Shown here: positions 52,998 through 62,184 of the stretch, one piece after another
Layout of the letters: the number at the start of each line of letters is the position of its first letter
Numbering within the stretch: the first letter of the stretch is position 1
DNA from: Mucilaginibacter gossypiicola
GTDB taxonomy: Bacteria > Bacteroidota > Bacteroidia > Sphingobacteriales > Sphingobacteriaceae
Length of the DNA stretch: 64,000 bases
NCBI RefSeq assembly: GCF_900110105.1
Contig: NZ_FOCL01000002.1
Coordinates: 496,001-560,000 of the forward strand
Direction: 5' to 3'
The notes under the pieces: model-generated
Seen by the model: the letters and a program-made list of their open reading frames with translations, nothing else
What the model was told of the DNA's origin: nothing
Database searches by the model: none
Position numbers and translations under genes: made by a program

Positions 52998-53393
52998 GGA
53001 TTGCCTATCGCTGGGAATGTTGATTTAAAAACCATGTCATTGCGAGGAGGAACGACGAAGCAATCTCGTGGCTATGCAGATCGGACACGCATTGGCAACG
53101 AGATTGCCACGCTACGCTCGCAATGACATAGTTTTTGTTTGTTTTTCTATGCAAATTTCATCTTCTCAACAATTGTCGTTCCCGCTGCGCGCGCGCTCAG
53201 GAGGGATTTTTTTTAAATCTCTTGTTAAGGAAATCGCTTAAGTTAACGGCTAAGAATTGCTCAATTCATTTCGTTAACAGTCAATAAAAAGGTGCGGAAA
53301 AGGTGGGGAATCGGAACAGGATTGTTTTGTTCATTCCGTTCAGTTTTCTTAATCATTAGCATAAAAATATGCGCTATGCTTAATTTTATGCTA
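52998..53393. other. Intergenic region with a repeat
   Basis: Contains REP-like copy 7 (53034-53129). The remaining sequence up to the small membrane ORF is without recognisable genes, although an open frame begins at 53292. Confidence 0.6.
53034..53129. repeat. REP-like palindrome, copy 7 (hybrid arms)
   Basis: The left arm is ATGTCATTGCGAGGAGGAAC followed by GACGAAGCAATCTCGT; the right arm is ACGAGATTGCCACGCTACGC followed by TCGCAATGACAT. The inner left half is like the GAAGCAATC type and the right half like the GAGCGTAGCGTGG type, so the two arms come from different subtypes. Confidence 0.88.
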
Positions 53394-53585
53394 ATGAAAT
53401 ATTTACTCCTCTACATACCTTTAATCCTGTTTATCGTATCATACGGTTACAGCCGCAGATATTACCGTTTTATTGATAATGGCCGTGTGTCTGAAATTAT
53501 CCAGGCAAACCAACGGTCAAAACAGTTCATGAATATGGCTGTATTTTCGTTTGTTGCACTCATGATAATATTAAAACTGCTTTAA
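53394..53585 (+). CDS. Small two-helix membrane protein
   Basis: A 63-residue ORF, MKYLLLYIPLILFIVSYGYS with a first hydrophobic helix, a short basic linker (RRYYRFIDNGR) and a second helix near the C-terminus (MAVFSFVALMIILKLL). In-frame ATGs also lie at 53376 and 53388, so the exact start is uncertain. The stop is 16 bases from the convergent giant gene. The amphipathic linker and clean helices favour a real product, but no family is recognised. Confidence 0.5.
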   Translation: MKYLLLYIPLILFIVSYGYSRRYYRFIDNGRVSEIIQANQRSKQFMNMAVFSFVALMIILKLL

Positions 53586-53601
53586 TAAAGTCGGCTTTCA
53601 C

Positions 53602-56600
53602 TTACCGTAAAATCACTACATAGCCCGAAAGCACGATGTTATTCATCTTTGTATTTACTATATAGTAGTAAGTACCGGCTGGCAGTGCTTTGCCCTGGTA
53701 AGTGCCATCCCAGGGTTTAGGATATCCTACTGAGTGAAATAAAGCTTGTCCGTAACGATTATAAACGTCAACAGTGCTGCTTTCATACGCTACAAGACCT
53801 TTAATTTCCCAGTTATCATTTATCCCATCGCCATTAGGTGTAAAGGTGTTACTTACATTTATTACCGGCGAAACCTTAACGGCAACCTGGCTATAGTTAA
53901 CACAACCATTTGATTTATCGGTGATTTTCAGTTGATACGTTATATCCTGATCGCCGGTTACTACAGGGTTTTTCACTGTAGTATTATCCAGTCCCGTAGC
54001 CGGGCTCCATTCATATGTTACGTTTTCGCTGCCTACCACCGGGTTTAAAGTGATGGTATGATCTTTTAAAACATACCTTGTATCACCGGCAGCATCTGCC
54101 TGCACTGTTGGCGGCGGAACAAAATTGATGGTGATATCATCGGTAGGTGTATGACAATCATCGGCCTGGGTTGCCCTAAGTGTTAATGTAACCGAGCCTT
54201 TGGCAATATCAATAGGATCGGGCTGAAATGTGGGGTTCTTAATATCATCTGAAGGAATAAATTTACCTAAGCCCGATGCTGAAGTCCACTTCATGGTGGT
54301 ACCTGAATACACATCGCCACTTAATGCTACCATAGGGTTTTGGTTACAAACATTATCAATGCTTGGCGGCCCGGCATCGGCACCGGGGCTTGGCGCAAAA
54401 GTAAATGTAACCTTTTTGACTACCGCAGCACAATCAACACCGGTTGATGTAAGGGTTAAAGTAACCGATCCTGCGGCCCTGTCCGCGGCTGATGGAAAGT
54501 ATTGTGTTGTGGGATCGTCAAGCTTAGCGAAAGTTCCTCCTGCGGGGGCACTCCAGATCGCTGTCCTGCTTGTACTACCCTCAAGTTGTATAAATGGTAC
54601 GCTAATACATACGGGACGTGAGGGGCCTGCGTCAACCATTGGGATACTGTTTACCACAACTGGTATGGGGCTTGGTTCGCCCGGGCAGCCGTTTACCACC
54701 AAAGATAGATAATAGGTGCCCGCATTGGCGGCTGTAGCGTTTGGAATAGTTGTGTTTGGGCTTTGAGTTTCCGATCGGTAATTATTTGGCCCTGTCCACA
54801 AATATGTTACGGTGCCCGCTATGGGCTGGGTTAGCAGCACAATGTCACTGCCCTCACAAACGGGTGTGTTGCTATGTCCGTCTATCTTTAGTGTTTGGGG
54901 CCTTACAGTTACTGTATATTTAACAGGAGTACCCGGGCAGCCAAATGCAACAGGTGTTATGGTATAAGGAACCTGAATTGGATTTGTTGTGGTGTTAACC
55001 AATGCTTCATTGATAGGGTTTGCCGTTTGATCGGTAGCCGCTGCATTACTGATGCCGGGTACAACCGGCCGGCTCCATAAATAAGTGGCTGTAGATATAT
55101 TGGATTCCAAAGTAATCCCCAACGGTGTGTTATTACATTTCGGATCCGAAGGTGGTGGACTGGTAATCGACACCCCCGGATTAACTGTCACCTTAAGCGG
55201 ATACGGAACTCCCGGACAGTCGTTGGTTTTAAAATTAAATACGTAAGTAACCTCAATAGGATCATTGGTGGTATTATAAAGCACCTCTTTTATAGTAGAC
55301 GCGGCCTGTCCCGTTACAGCCGCATTACTGATACCCGCAACTGCATCCCGGCTCCAGGTAAAACTTGTTGCCTGGGTATTAAACTTAACCTGGTAATTAG
55401 TACTTGAGCCATTGCAAACCGGACCGGGAGGGACACTTGTGACAACAGGTGTGGCATTTACAGTTACCGTGTATTGGAACATAGTACCCGGGCAACCATT
55501 TAAATAAGGGGTTATGTCGTAAGTTACATTAACGGGCAATCCCTTGGGGTCATTATTGATCAATGTTTCGGTAATTGAGCTTGTGGTTTGACCGGTTACC
55601 GCAGCGTTACTGATTCCGGGCACAGCCTTGCGATCCCATGAAAAAGTTGCACCGGGCTGGTCGGCAGTTATTGTATAATTTAATGCGGTGCCGCTACATA
55701 TCGGATCACTTGTGGAATTGCTTGTTATCTGCGGAGCGGGGGTAACTGTTACCTCAACCTTAGTTCGCTCACTGATACAGTCATTAACTTTAGTCTCTAC
55801 ATAATAAGTCCTGTTGGTGGTTAACTGGGTGGTGGGGAAAGGATTGCCCTGATGTATTGGGGTACCCCCAACCGGTAGATTATACCATGTATAAGTACCA
55901 GTTGAGCCACTTGCAGTAAGTATTGCCGATTGCCCTTCACAAACTGTTGCCTTGTTATCAGTACCAACGGTTGGTGCCGCAGGGGGCGCCAATACATGAA
56001 CTAATACAGGGGTACGTTTGCTGGTAATACCATTAACGGTTGTCTCAACGTAATAAGTAATATCACTTAGTATCGGCGGGGTAATAAATATCGGACCGGC
56101 TTTAAGTGCAGTTCCTCCGGTAGCGGTGTTGTACCAATGGTACGATCCGCCGGGCGCAGTAGCAATAAGGGTAGTGGTATTACCCGTACAAACAGATTTA
56201 CCCTGAGCGGTGGGCGCTGCGGGTATTGGATTTATATCGATAGTAACTTTACTTGAAACAAAACTGCAAGGGCCGGCCGGATCATCAGAAGTTAATGTAA
56301 GTACTACATGTGTTTCGCCGGCAGCTGGAGTATAAATGGCATCCTTCTTTGTCGGATCGGAAAATGTACCTGCGCCGCCGGTCCATTTTCCTGATGAGGT
56401 TCCACCGCTAATATCCCCGGCCAAATGCACAGGAACGTCTTGGGGCACGGTTTGGTCGGGTCCAGCATATATTGCAACCTTCTTGTAAATAGTTACCGGA
56501 CTTGTGGCGATACTTTGCGCACAGCCAGCACTTGCGGCTATGGTATTGGTTATGGTATAAGTCCCGGCATGACTGTTGTTCAGGTCTATTTCGCCTGTGC

Positions 56601-58968
56601 TGGGGTTTTTAAATACCACATTACCTGTTGACTCGCTGAAAATACCGGCGCTGGCCCCTGTACCAAAAACAGGCAGCGGATTTTTCATATCGGTACAAAA
56701 TGGGGTATTATATGAAAAACGTGCATCGGGCGTTGTTACTATGGATATGCTTTGACTGGCCGCCCCTGCGCATGTGCCGCCGTAAGTAAAAATTACGGTA
56801 TATTTTCCCAATGCGCTTGCAGCCACATTGATCTCGCCGGTGGTATTGCTTACAAAAACAAGCCCTGCAGGTGATGACGAGAAGACTCCTCCGGCCGGAT
56901 TATAAATGGTTGGCGTAACATTGCTTCCCGAAGTACAAATAGTACCCGAAGGATACCGGAACTGAGGGTCAATAACAGGAGTTATCGATACCGTGAAGGC
57001 GGTACGCGGACTACTACATGATCCATTGCTCGCCCCGGCGTAAAAAATTGTTTGAGCAAATAAAGGATTAGTAGTATAAGTATTGCCCGTATACACCGGC
57101 GTACCGCCGGTTGCATCAGTATACCATTGAATGGTTCCGCCCGAAGCTGCAACATTTAAAGTCGCTGATTGGCCCGGGCATACCGTTGCTGTACCATTAA
57201 CAGCAGGAGCGGCGGGCAGCGGATTTACCTGTACTGTTACTGCAATACGCGCGCTGGTACAGTCATTGATTTTACTTTGTACGTAATATGTTGTATTTGC
57301 CGTTAATTCTGGAGTAACATAGGTATCACCGGTTACTAAAAGATTACCGCCGGCAGCCTGATCATACCATTCATAATCATCGGGCGAACCTGTTGCCGTA
57401 AGCGTAGCCGATGTACCGGAGCATATCGCAGGAACCGGCTGCACTACGGGATTGGAGACAGGATCAAGCACGGTCACGGTAATTGCAGATCTGTCGCTAA
57501 TACATGTCCCCACCGTTGTTTGAACATAATAAGTTGTGGTAGCTGTTAAAGCCGGGGTTGTAAAAGTAGCTCCGGAAAACAGGGCAGTGCCGCCGGTAGC
57601 TGTGGCAAACCATTGAAAAGTTCCGCCTTGTGTTGATGTTGCAGTTAATGGCGTTGATGACCCATTACAAACTACCGGACCGTCGGGTACAACCGGTGCA
57701 TCCGGTGCAGGGGTAACAGTAACTGTTACCGGGGTACGGTCACTTGTGCAACTGCCGGTAGCATGTTCAACATAATAAGTTTTATTACTTGTTAAAACCG
57801 GGGTCGAAAAAGTATTGCCTGTAGCTACTGCAGTGCCACCGGTTGCTGATGTATACCAATTATAGGTACCAGTGGGCGATGGATCGGCGGTTAAAGTAAT
57901 GCTTGTACCGTAACAGGTAGCCGGCGACTGCGAAGGCGGTGCTGCCGGTATGGGCGTTACAGATACCGGTACTGGTATACGATCGCTTGTACAATCGCCC
58001 ACCCGTGTTTGTATATAATACGTTACCGGAGATGTAAGTACAGGGGTAGTATAATCCGGACTTGAAATTAGCGGGGTACCGCCAGATGGTACATCATACC
58101 ATTCAACTACTCCCGAAGCGTCGGCATGTAAGTTGATAGACGAGCCTGAACAAACGCTGTTATTGGCAGGGGTTACCACCGGAACAGCAGGAGGCGCGTT
58201 TATCCTGGCAACTACGGGTATTGCAGCACTGGAACAACCGTTAGTTATGGTAAAAAGATAATAGGTTGTATTGGCAAATAAAGCGGGAGTAGTAAACGTA
58301 GCGTCAATACTTAAAGGCGTTCCGGTTCCTGAAGCATCGGCATACCATGCATAACTATTTGCGCCGGATGCCTTTAATGTTGCCGGCGAGCCGTAGCATA
58401 CGGGATCTGACTGTATACTTGGGCCTCCTGTTACATAAACAATAACCGAGCTTCTGGTGCTGGTACAGCTACCTACAGTTGTTTCTACATAAAAAAGCGT
58501 AGCCTGAGTAATTGCAGGTGTTACATACGGATTACCTGTAAACAGGAAATTGCCGTTGGCGTCATACCATTGGTAAGTTCCGCCCGGAGCTGTTGCTGTT
58601 AATGTTGCCGATGTATTGGGACAAACATGCGGACTAGCAACAGTAGGCGGATTGGGAGAGGCCACTGCAGTTACCGCAAAATTGGCAGACTTTGGCTGGC
58701 AACCCGGGGTTTTATCACTTACTGTTACGGTATACGTTCCGGCTTTATTTACATCAATGGATGAAGTGCTTTCACCGGTACTCCACACATAGGTAAACGG
58801 GCCGGTACCACCGCTTATATTTGCGGTTAACGTTACATTTTTTCCCGAACAGATGGTACTTGATGGCGAGGATATTGTTACGTTCAGTGTACAAGTTTGA
58901 CTATACCCGGCAAATGAAGTGAGGACCAGCAGGAATAGTACAAGTAACGGCTTATTAATGTTCTTCAT
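53602..58968 (-). CDS. Giant secreted Ig-repeat protein with gliding-motility (CHU_C) C-terminal domain
   Basis: Cell-surface or secreted protein of 1788 residues. The signal peptide (MKNINKPLLVLFLLVLTSFAGYSQ) fixes the start at 58968; an earlier ATG would add 14 residues before it. About 20 Ig-like/PKD-like modules of 75-95 residues follow. Nine share a WY pattern (VCxGxSxTLTA...YxWY...GGTxL...TTYYVxTxxGxCTSxR), three share AVPGISNAAVTGQ, and others are PKD-like. The last about 85 residues are the CHU_C/gliding motility-associated domain (NTFTPNGDGINDNW, VYNRYGQALF, LPAGTYYYIV, GYVVILR), a type B signal for the type IX secretion system. Likely an adhesin or surface fibre. Single gene. Confidence 0.93.
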   Translation of the reverse strand: MKNINKPLLVLFLLVLTSFAGYSQTCTLNVTISSPSSTICSGKNVTLTANISGGTGPFTYVWSTGESTSSIDVNKAGTYTVTVSDKTPGCQPKSANFAVTAVASPNPPTVASPHVCPNTSATLTATAPGGTYQWYDANGNFLFTGNPYVTPAITQATLFYVETTVGSCTSTRSSVIVYVTGGPSIQSDPVCYGSPATLKASGANSYAWYADASGTGTPLSIDATFTTPALFANTTYYLFTITNGCSSAAIPVVARINAPPAVPVVTPANNSVCSGSSINLHADASGVVEWYDVPSGGTPLISSPDYTTPVLTSPVTYYIQTRVGDCTSDRIPVPVSVTPIPAAPPSQSPATCYGTSITLTADPSPTGTYNWYTSATGGTAVATGNTFSTPVLTSNKTYYVEHATGSCTSDRTPVTVTVTPAPDAPVVPDGPVVCNGSSTPLTATSTQGGTFQWFATATGGTALFSGATFTTPALTATTTYYVQTTVGTCISDRSAITVTVLDPVSNPVVQPVPAICSGTSATLTATGSPDDYEWYDQAAGGNLLVTGDTYVTPELTANTTYYVQSKINDCTSARIAVTVQVNPLPAAPAVNGTATVCPGQSATLNVAASGGTIQWYTDATGGTPVYTGNTYTTNPLFAQTIFYAGASNGSCSSPRTAFTVSITPVIDPQFRYPSGTICTSGSNVTPTIYNPAGGVFSSSPAGLVFVSNTTGEINVAASALGKYTVIFTYGGTCAGAASQSISIVTTPDARFSYNTPFCTDMKNPLPVFGTGASAGIFSESTGNVVFKNPSTGEIDLNNSHAGTYTITNTIAASAGCAQSIATSPVTIYKKVAIYAGPDQTVPQDVPVHLAGDISGGTSSGKWTGGAGTFSDPTKKDAIYTPAAGETHVVLTLTSDDPAGPCSFVSSKVTIDINPIPAAPTAQGKSVCTGNTTTLIATAPGGSYHWYNTATGGTALKAGPIFITPPILSDITYYVETTVNGITSKRTPVLVHVLAPPAAPTVGTDNKATVCEGQSAILTASGSTGTYTWYNLPVGGTPIHQGNPFPTTQLTTNRTYYVETKVNDCISERTKVEVTVTPAPQITSNSTSDPICSGTALNYTITADQPGATFSWDRKAVPGISNAAVTGQTTSSITETLINNDPKGLPVNVTYDITPYLNGCPGTMFQYTVTVNATPVVTSVPPGPVCNGSSTNYQVKFNTQATSFTWSRDAVAGISNAAVTGQAASTIKEVLYNTTNDPIEVTYVFNFKTNDCPGVPYPLKVTVNPGVSITSPPPSDPKCNNTPLGITLESNISTATYLWSRPVVPGISNAAATDQTANPINEALVNTTTNPIQVPYTITPVAFGCPGTPVKYTVTVRPQTLKIDGHSNTPVCEGSDIVLLTQPIAGTVTYLWTGPNNYRSETQSPNTTIPNATAANAGTYYLSLVVNGCPGEPSPIPVVVNSIPMVDAGPSRPVCISVPFIQLEGSTSRTAIWSAPAGGTFAKLDDPTTQYFPSAADRAAGSVTLTLTSTGVDCAAVVKKVTFTFAPSPGADAGPPSIDNVCNQNPMVALSGDVYSGTTMKWTSASGLGKFIPSDDIKNPTFQPDPIDIAKGSVTLTLRATQADDCHTPTDDITINFVPPPTVQADAAGDTRYVLKDHTITLNPVVGSENVTYEWSPATGLDNTTVKNPVVTGDQDITYQLKITDKSNGCVNYSQVAVKVSPVINVSNTFTPNGDGINDNWEIKGLVAYESSTVDVYNRYGQALFHSVGYPKPWDGTYQGKALPAGTYYYIVNTKMNNIVLSGYVVILR

Positions 58969-59184
58969 AAGTCTCTTTATACTCAATAAATGTGGCTGCA
59001 AGCGGCTCATTTTAACGACTCCCCTTATTGAGCACAGTTTTAAGATTGGCAGATAATTGTGCTATCTTATACCAACCTGGCAATGATGTGTGCCTTTTTA
59101 CGTAAAATACTAAAAATATGTTCCAAAAAACATGAACAAAATGAACAATGAACCACGGTGAAAGTATTTTTTCTACTGGTTAAA

Positions 59185-59217
59185 AAAATGCCCGATTAGG
59201 AAATAACCGGGCATTTT
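59185..59217 (-). terminator. Terminator after the DUF1398 gene
   Basis: AAAATGCCCG and CGGGCATTTT form a perfect 10-bp stem; an A-run at the left becomes a T-run read leftward. It lies 24 bases beyond the stop of the gene at 59241. Confidence 0.88.
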
Positions 59218-59240
59218 AAACTGCTTTTTAATCGTTTATT

Positions 59241-59636
59241 TTATATAATTTGCGGAATTGGCTCGGCAATCATTTCATTGCCTGCCGAATCGTAGTAGAT
59301 ACAAAGCATTTTTTGTGTGTCAATCACCCACTTTTCAACTCCTGCGGCAGCGGCCTCTTTGCAAAAAGTGAAAAAATCTGTTAAGCCTTGTTGGTGTATC
59401 GTAATAGTATGTTGTAATTGTGCCGGTGATGCGTTTTCGGCAATCTGTATCTGCGGGTATTTTGGATCGCTCTTCACTTTATGCCCATTATCGCCGTAGT
59501 AGATGACCCTGCCGTTGTCCACCCAAAACTCATATCTCAATAAACCAAGCTGCTTTATTTCGTTGACATATTTGGGAAAATCGGCCCCGGTCTTTACTTT
59601 GCCATGCGCTTCCTTCAGTTGTTGTTCTGTAAACAT
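59241..59636 (-). CDS. DUF1398 family protein
   Basis: A 131-residue cytoplasmic protein of the DUF1398 family: MFTEQQLKEAHGKVKTGADFPKYVNEIKQLGLLRYEFWVDNG at the start, a central GDNGHKV, and the end GVEKWVIDTQKMLCIYYDSAGN. The family occurs widely in bacteria, often near regulators, and has no known activity. It lies downstream of the AraC-type regulator on the same strand, 73 bases apart, so the two may be linked. Confidence 0.85.
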   Translation of the reverse strand: MFTEQQLKEAHGKVKTGADFPKYVNEIKQLGLLRYEFWVDNGRVIYYGDNGHKVKSDPKYPQIQIAENASPAQLQHTITIHQQGLTDFFTFCKEAAAAGVEKWVIDTQKMLCIYYDSAGNEMIAEPIPQII

Positions 59637-59709
59637 AATCTTGCTTTTTTATACAAGCAAAATTACCGGCGAAGCCAGGCCTGGTATTGTAAAAAATCGT
59701 TTATTTATC

Positions 59710-60480
59710 CTAACCACCCTGCTGTTCATCAATGTATTGCTGAGGCGTAATACCGGTATGGGATTTAAATTCTTTGATCAAATGCGCCTGGTCATAATAG
59801 CCAGCGGCGTAAACTGCCTTTTGCCAGCCATCGGTCTTCAACAATTGCAATGTGTTTTGAGCCCTTACAATAAGCGCAAACTTTTTAGGTGATGCCCCCA
59901 CCACTTTTCTGAAACGTTTTTCGAGCGGACTTTGACTGGTATTAAGGTTGCGGGCCAAATCGGCAATCTGTATCGCCCCTTGATGTTGATAAATCCCTGC
60001 GATAGCAGCATTGACCAGCTTATCGTTATCCCGCTCAATCAGATGCCTGATAAGCAATTGCTCAACAATGGCAACGCGGCTGGCATCGTCAACAGCCATT
60101 GACAGCAGTTCTTCTGTTTCCCGAACAATATCCCGGTTAAAAAAATGATCTAACGAAAGGCTTTCGTCAAAAAGCTCATTTACCGGTTGCCTTAAAAAGT
60201 GCGAGGCACCGGTTTCATTAAAAACAACCAGCACCGTACCCACATTGGCCGTGTTGCTGAATGTACGATAGCCATCCATCAAGCCGGTTATTCCTGCTGT
60301 TGCAAGCTTTGTCTCAGTTCCGTTTTTAAAATAGGTTAGCCTGCCTGTATACTGAAAACCCATTACCAGCGAAGTGCCCGGCAACACTTTATAGGTTTGG
60401 GCGTCGCTATTTTCGGATACAACAAAGTGCTTAACATAAGGCGCAAGCCTTTGGCATGGCAAATAACTTTGAAATTTCAT
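59710..60480 (-). CDS. AraC-family transcriptional regulator
   Basis: DNA-binding regulator of 256 residues. The N-terminal sensing domain (YLPCQRLAPYVKHFVVSE..., PGTSLVMGFQYTGRL) is of the DUF6597 type found in Bacteroidota; the C-terminal AraC HTH domain (about 160-250) has IQIADLARNLNTSQSPLEKRFRKVVGASPKKF and the second HTH AVYAAGYYDQAHLIKEFKSHTGITPQQY. The ligand and targets are unknown; the DUF1398 gene downstream is a candidate. A trpC gene lies upstream on the same strand, 45 bases away, but is probably a separate function. Confidence 0.88.
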   Translation of the reverse strand: MKFQSYLPCQRLAPYVKHFVVSENSDAQTYKVLPGTSLVMGFQYTGRLTYFKNGTETKLATAGITGLMDGYRTFSNTANVGTVLVVFNETGASHFLRQPVNELFDESLSLDHFFNRDIVRETEELLSMAVDDASRVAIVEQLLIRHLIERDNDKLVNAAIAGIYQHQGAIQIADLARNLNTSQSPLEKRFRKVVGASPKKFALIVRAQNTLQLLKTDGWQKAVYAAGYYDQAHLIKEFKSHTGITPQQYIDEQQGG

Positions 60481-60525
60481 CCTTACCTATAAATATTACT
60501 TAAAGGTAAGGATTTACCTGCAGCG

Positions 60526-61308
60526 TTATAATAAAGCCACAAAATCGCGCATAGCCTGTCCCGGATCAGGTTGTTTCATGAAAGTTTCGCCAATAAGGAA
60601 ACCATTAAAACCTTCCAACTTAAGATGGCGGATGGTTTCAGGATCGCTGATCGCGCTTTCTGAGATCTTCATAAACTCTGCCGGGATGTGTTTGGCCAGT
60701 TTGTATGAGGTTTCTACAGATACAGTAAAATCGGCCAGGTTGCGGTTATTTACACCTATAGCATCCAGGTTAGGGTTGATGCTGCGCTCAAGTTCTTCAA
60801 GATTATGAACCTCAAGCAACACGTTTAGGCCTAAACTTTTGGCAAGTTTGGCCAGGGTGTCAATTTCGGCCGGGGTAAGTATGGCAGCTATGAGCAGGAT
60901 GATGTCGGCACCTAATGATTTGGCTTCTATCACCTGGTATTCATCTATCATAAAATCTTTGCGCAATACGGGGATGCTGTTTACTGAGCGTGCTTTCACC
61001 AGGTCGGCCTTGCGACCCATGAAAAAATTACGGTCGGTTAAAACGGAAAGTGCCGAAGCTCCGGCGGCAGCATAATCGGTAGTAACGGCACTAACCCTTA
61101 CTTTGTCATTAATAATGCCCTTTGATGGCGACTTACGTTTAAACTCGGCTATAATGCCGGTGCGCGACGGATCAAGCAGAAACTCTTTAAATGAATAAGT
61201 ATCGCGGTGAAAATGTTCCGACTCTTCAAGTACGGTATACGATGTACGTTTTTTAGCCGAAGCAACTTCTCTTTTTTTATTGGCAACTATTTTATCAAGT
61301 ATGGTCAT
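60526..61308 (-). CDS. trpC: Indole-3-glycerol phosphate synthase
   Basis: TIM-barrel enzyme of tryptophan synthesis converting CdRP to indole-3-glycerol phosphate, 260 residues, monofunctional (no TrpF fused). Blocks: ILDKIVANKKREV, IIAEFKRKSPSKGII, SVLTDRNFFMG, VLRKDFMIDEYQV, GADIILLIAAIL, GVNNRNLADFTV, ISESAI and GFLIGETFM. It is the third gene of a trpE-trpG-trpC order; trpD, usually between trpG and trpC in this group, is absent and a REP element fills the gap. Confidence 0.96.
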   Translation of the reverse strand: MTILDKIVANKKREVASAKKRTSYTVLEESEHFHRDTYSFKEFLLDPSRTGIIAEFKRKSPSKGIINDKVRVSAVTTDYAAAGASALSVLTDRNFFMGRKADLVKARSVNSIPVLRKDFMIDEYQVIEAKSLGADIILLIAAILTPAEIDTLAKLAKSLGLNVLLEVHNLEELERSINPNLDAIGVNNRNLADFTVSVETSYKLAKHIPAEFMKISESAISDPETIRHLKLEGFNGFLIGETFMKQPDPGQAMRDFVALL

Positions 61309-61329
61309 TGGATCAAAGTACTAATATTT

Positions 61330-61435
61330 ATGTCATTGCGAGGTACGAAGCAATCTCGTAGCTATGTCTGTACAGCCGACTTGCATATTTGCTTTTCATG
61401 CTATGAGATTGCCACGCTATCGCTCGCAATGACAT
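61330..61435. repeat. REP-like palindrome, copy 8 (hybrid arms, inside the trp cluster)
   Basis: The left arm ATGTCATTGCGAGGTACGAA with GCAATCTCGTAG is of the GAGGTACGAAG type; the right arm GAGATTGCCACGCTATCGCT with CGCAATGACAT is of the GAGC type. It sits between trpG and trpC where trpD would be expected. Confidence 0.88.
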
Positions 61436-61493
61436 ATTATAGATTTATTTCTTTAATAATCAAAGGAAGCAAAGTTATCATTATTCCTTAAAA

Positions 61494-62111
61494 CTAAGCC
61501 TTTAGCCAGTTTTGCATCATTTCTTTACCATAATCGGTTAGGATAGACTCAGGATGAAACTGTACTCCCCTTACATCATATTGCTTATGTTTAAGTGCCA
61601 TGATGGAGTTATCAGCCTCATCAATAGCAGTAACCTGTAATGAATCGGGCAGATCACTTCCGCTTACTACCCATGAGTGGTAACGGCCAACTTTAAAACT
61701 TTCGGGTAGTCCAACAAAAAGCTCCTCTTCGCCATCGGTAACTTTTATAGGCGTTGCTATACCATGCATCGGCTGATTGAGGTTGTACAAACTGCCGCCA
61801 AACGCTTCGGCAATGGCCTGCTGACCAAGGCACACACCAAATATGCTCTTAGTAGGCGCGTACTTTTCTATCACATCCAGCAACAAACCAGCTTCTGAAG
61901 GAATACCCGGCCCCGGCGAAAGGATGATCTTGTCAAAAGCCTCCACATCCTCAATGGCAAACTGATCATTCCTCCAAACTTCGCACTCCAGACCAAGTTC
62001 ATTAACCAAATGCACCAGGTTATAGGTAAAGGAATCATAATTATCTATAATCAGAATCCCCCCCCGCCCCTTAAAGGGGGTGCTTTCCGGGATATTTGTA
62101 TTTTCTTTCAT
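61494..62111 (-). CDS. trpG: Anthranilate synthase component II (glutamine amidotransferase)
   Basis: Class I glutaminase subunit that supplies ammonia to TrpE (or PabB), 205 residues. The core starts ILIIDNYDSFTYNLVHLV; the nucleophile is Cys94 in FGVCLGQQAI, and the His-Glu pair is in GVQFHPESIL. An N-terminal extension of 18 residues (MKENTNIPESTPFKGRGG) precedes the usual start and is encoded by C/G-rich repeat-like sequence with a run of eight C (62058-62065; eight G on the coding strand). It follows trpE after 73 bases. Confidence 0.94.
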   Translation of the reverse strand: MKENTNIPESTPFKGRGGILIIDNYDSFTYNLVHLVNELGLECEVWRNDQFAIEDVEAFDKIILSPGPGIPSEAGLLLDVIEKYAPTKSIFGVCLGQQAIAEAFGGSLYNLNQPMHGIATPIKVTDGEEELFVGLPESFKVGRYHSWVVSGSDLPDSLQVTAIDEADNSIMALKHKQYDVRGVQFHPESILTDYGKEMMQNWLKA

Positions 62112-62184
62112 TTTATTTTATATATCTTAAAATATTTGCCAAAATTATTATTCACCATTGTTCCCCCCTTCAGGGGGATAGGGG

